From Actinomycetota bacterium (GTDB lineage: Bacteria; Actinomycetota; Actinomycetes; S36-B12): a stretch of DNA of 9,467 bases. The stretch is from positions 1-9,467 of the forward strand of contig CANMNM010000030.1 of the NCBI GenBank assembly GCA_947499275.1. The letters run 5' to 3'. Positions within the stretch are counted from its first letter, which is position 1; each line of letters starts with the position of its first letter. Position numbers and translations under genes: made by a program. Below the pieces are notes generated by a model, which ran no database searches, was not told the DNA's origin, and saw nothing but the letters and a program-made list of their open reading frames with translations. This document shows positions 8,102 through 9,467 of the stretch, piece by piece.

Positions 8102-8670
8102 TACTCCGCGGCGGCGGGCTCAGTTGGTGTAACTGCGGCCAATGCGCCCGCTGCGGCTGCAGCATCTTCGGTCACACCTGCGGCTGCCGCTGCGGTCGCC
8201 TGCTCAATTGCCTTTTCCTTCGCGTCAGCAACTGCGTGGCCGACCGCATCAAGTGGCAACTCGCCATGTGCAACGGATTCTTCCCATGACTGCATAACCA
8301 TTGAGAAGTCAAGGCCAGCTTCTTCGGCTGCCTGGCGTACTTGGGCTACTGCATCTGCGTAGTCACTACGAAGGGCTGCTTCCTGCTTGGAAATGACAAG
8401 CAGATCAAGGTGCTCAAGGTTCTGGCGAACTGGATCGCGCTGGATATCACGCGGCTTGGTGAGGAAGGTCTGTCCGTCAAATGCGATGTTAAGAACAACG
8501 CGTGGCTTGCGCAGGGCAAGGTTGAGTTCATGCTCGGGCAAGGTGACGTGCATAAGCGTGGTGTCGGTGCCGTACAAGACTGCAGGAATTTGACCACCAC
8601 GACGGATCCGGCGGGATGCACCCTTACCAAATTCTGAGCGGGGGGAAGCGGTTAGGTTGACGTTAGTCAC
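8101..8670 (-). CDS. rplY: 50S ribosomal protein L25 with atypical alanine-rich C-terminal extension
   Basis: L25 binds 5S rRNA in the large subunit central protuberance. The N-terminal L25 domain (about 1-95) is clear: RSEFGKGASRRIRR (11-24), IPAVLYG (28-34), a basic strand region, and the HLDLLVIS end (87-94). Most actinobacterial homologues are the long CTC/TL5 form, with a second beta-rich domain after this point. Here residues 96-189 instead look helical: a KQEAALRSDYADAVAQV stretch, a QSWEESVAHGELPLDAVG segment (127-144), a KEKAIEQATA helix, then a tail dominated by alanine (158-189). No TL5-type beta pattern is recognisable, and no frame break is evident. The start is GTG at 8670, backed by a strong AAGGAG five nucleotides upstream. 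The prs, rplY, pth order supports the assignment. Confidence 0.93.
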   Translation of the reverse strand: MTNVNLTASPRSEFGKGASRRIRRGGQIPAVLYGTDTTLMHVTLPEHELNLALRKPRVVLNIAFDGQTFLTKPRDIQRDPVRQNLEHLDLLVISKQEAALRSDYADAVAQVRQAAEEAGLDFSMVMQSWEESVAHGELPLDAVGHAVADAKEKAIEQATAAAAAGVTEDAAAAAGALAAVTPTEPAAAE

Positions 8671-8682
8671 GAGGTCTCCTTG
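8671..8682 (-). promoter_or_regulatory. Strong Shine-Dalgarno site of rplY
   Basis: On the minus strand AAGGAG (8676-8681) lies 5 nt before the GTG at 8670. It is the best ribosome binding site in the window, fitting a highly expressed ribosomal protein and independent initiation at the head of the rplY-to-left gene run. Confidence 0.8.
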
Positions 8683-8697
8683 TAGTAAATCGGCACA

Positions 8698-8726
8698 TTT
8701 GGGTGGGGCAATTTGGGGTGGGGCAA
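8698..8726. repeat. Two-copy tandem repeat with G-quadruplex potential
   Basis: Two adjacent near-identical units occur on the plus strand: TTTGGGTGGGGCAA (8698-8711) and TTTGGGGTGGGGCAA (8712-8726), differing by one extra G. Together they give four runs of at least three G (8701-8723) separated by loops of 1, 6 and 1 nt, which satisfies the usual G-quadruplex pattern. The G-rich strand is the template strand for prs and rplY, and an RNA across it would be C-rich. The block lies 28 nt upstream of the rplY start. It may be a regulator site, a structural element or simply a slippage duplication. Confidence 0.75.
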
Positions 8727-8833
8727 GTTCGCGCCAAGGAGAGGGGCCAAAGCCCTAACACGTCGATAACGGTGTCACACTGAAGGTGCACCCTCGCCGA
8801 GGAACGACATTAGTCTACAAAAGGGTCTGCCAA

Positions 8834-9467
8834 CTAGTGCGACGAGGTGTGCCGACCCGATTCATCGTCCTCAAACATTCGGGTAACCGAGCCATCGGTG
8901 AAGACTTCATTGATGGCTTGTGCCAGCAAAGGTGCGATCGAGAGAACCGTGAGTTTCTCGAATCGGCGATCCTCTGGGATAGGCAGAGTGTCGGTCACAA
9001 TCACTTCGGAGATATTTGAGTTCTGAAGGCGCTCACGTGCCGGATCGCTCAAAATACCGTGGGTTGCGGCCACGATTACTTGGGAAGCTCCGTTTTCAAA
9101 GAGGGTCTCAGATGCCTTAACGATCGTGCCACCGGTATCAATCATGTCGTCAACGACTACGCAGATCCGGTCTTTTACGTCACCGACAACTTCGAGCACC
9201 CGGACCTGGTTGGGGATATCAGGGTCGCGACGCTTATGAATAATTGCCAGGGGCGCTCCCAATACGTCGGTCCAACGCTCGGCAACGCGCACTCGACCGG
9301 CATCAGGGGAAATAACCGTGATTTTGCTGGTGTCTACCTTCGCTGCTACATGTGCGGCCAGTAATGGCAGTGCGAACAGGTGGTCAACGGGTCCATCGAA
9401 AAATCCTTGGATCTGCGAGGTATGCAAATCAACCGTCATTAGGCGATTGGCACCGGCAGCTTTGAAC
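8834..9467 (-). CDS. prs: Ribose-phosphate pyrophosphokinase (PRPP synthetase), 3' part; 5' end off right edge
   Basis: Prs makes 5-phosphoribosyl 1-pyrophosphate from ribose 5-phosphate and ATP, feeding purine, pyrimidine, histidine, tryptophan and NAD synthesis. About 210 codons are visible, against about 320-330 in the family, so roughly the first third is missing. The reading frame is open to the right edge (FKAAGANRL before the first visible Met), and the ATG at 9439 is an internal codon of the conserved LMTVDLHTSQIQGFFDGPVDHL segment, not the start. Other landmarks are ISPDAGRVRVAERW, HKRRDPD and the PRPP-binding loop DDMIDTGGT (97-105 counted from that Met). The TAG stop is at 8834-8836, after a short acidic, His/Ser-rich tail beyond the conserved core. 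The neighbour upstream is expected to be glmU, which is not visible here. Confidence 0.97.
   Translation of the reverse strand, partial: FKAAGANRLMTVDLHTSQIQGFFDGPVDHLFALPLLAAHVAAKVDTSKITVISPDAGRVRVAERWTDVLGAPLAIIHKRRDPDIPNQVRVLEVVGDVKDRICVVVDDMIDTGGTIVKASETLFENGASQVIVAATHGILSDPARERLQNSNISEVIVTDTLPIPEDRRFEKLTVLSIAPLLAQAINEVFTDGSVTRMFEDDESGRHTSSH

Larger units (their letters stand above)
8671..8833. other. Intergenic region between prs and rplY
   Basis: This 163-nt gap is the only sizeable non-coding stretch in the window. It holds the rplY ribosome binding site and the tandem repeat at 8698-8726. Near prs it has two short inverted repeats, one around 8792-8802 (CCTC/GAGG arms) and one at 8772-8780 (GTGTCACAC), plus the palindrome GGTGCACC (8785-8792). 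None is followed by a T-run on the minus strand, so I see no intrinsic terminator. No convincing -35/-10 pair stands out. A promoter for rplY is plausible here but not identified. Confidence 0.6.

Noticed and set aside
8042..8362. Plus-strand open frame of 106 codons with an Ala/Ser-rich product
   Set aside because: It is the antisense shadow of the GC-rich, alanine-coding 3' end of rplY. It has no recognisable domain.
8683..8711. Minus-strand TTGCCC and TTTACT as a -35/-10 promoter pair for rplY
   Set aside because: The spacing (16 nt) is acceptable, but the -10 box lacks the conserved A at its second position, and a start about 7 nt later would fall in or next to the ribosome binding site.
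8771..8802. Inverted repeats downstream of prs as an intrinsic terminator
   Set aside because: The stems are short and no T-run follows on the minus strand.
9437..9439. ATG as the possible start of prs
   Set aside because: The frame continues upstream to the window edge with conserved family sequence (AAGANRLMTVDLHT), so this Met is internal.

Overview
The window is a compact stretch of actinobacterial core chromosome. All eight genes lie on the minus strand, so transcription runs from the right edge to the left. I found no RNA gene, mobile element, CRISPR array or plus-strand gene. The order prs, rplY, pth, mfd, SurA-like lipoprotein, mazG is the usual actinomycetote arrangement. The protein sequences agree: Pth carries GGGDNGHNG, CysQ resembles the mycobacterial type, and the SurA_N lipoprotein ends with a VSPRFGTWDPENL-type segment. 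Base composition looks close to balanced, too low for Streptomyces or Mycobacterium. This suggests a small-genome planktonic actinobacterium (Nanopelagicales-like or a Luna-type Microbacteriaceae), but I cannot place the lineage.

Layout, in the direction of transcription. The right edge (8834-9467) holds the 3' two thirds of prs (PRPP synthetase). A 163-nt gap follows (8671-8833), the only sizeable non-coding stretch. It contains a tandem G-rich/C-rich repeat and ends in a strong Shine-Dalgarno site for rplY. From rplY to the left edge the genes are nearly contiguous: rplY (8101-8670), pth (7514-8101), cysQ (6673-7494), mfd (3149-6676), a SurA_N-type lipoprotein (2495-3133), mazG (1826-2491), a DUF885 metallopeptidase (217-1833), and the 5' end of a second lipoprotein (1-192) that runs off the left edge. 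Gaps between them range from an 8-nt overlap to 24 nt, so a single polycistronic unit with translational coupling is likely. Six of the seven visible start codons other than those of cysQ and DUF885 cannot be claimed because prs has no visible start; of the eight genes, seven starts are visible plus one missing, and five of those seven are GTG with two ATG.

Functionally the cluster gathers maintenance tasks: PRPP supply (Prs), a ribosomal protein (L25), recycling of peptidyl-tRNA (Pth), removal of 3'-phosphoadenosine phosphates (CysQ), rescue and repair at stalled RNA polymerase (Mfd), NTP pool clean-up (MazG), and extracytoplasmic protein handling (SurA-like lipoprotein).

I do not see an exotic new system. 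The best leads are an L25 protein whose usual C-terminal TL5/CTC beta-domain appears to be replaced by a helical alanine-rich extension, the G-quadruplex-capable tandem repeat in front of it, a MazG whose second domain looks eroded, and the left-edge lipoprotein, which is easily missed because it starts with GTG and is cut by the window.
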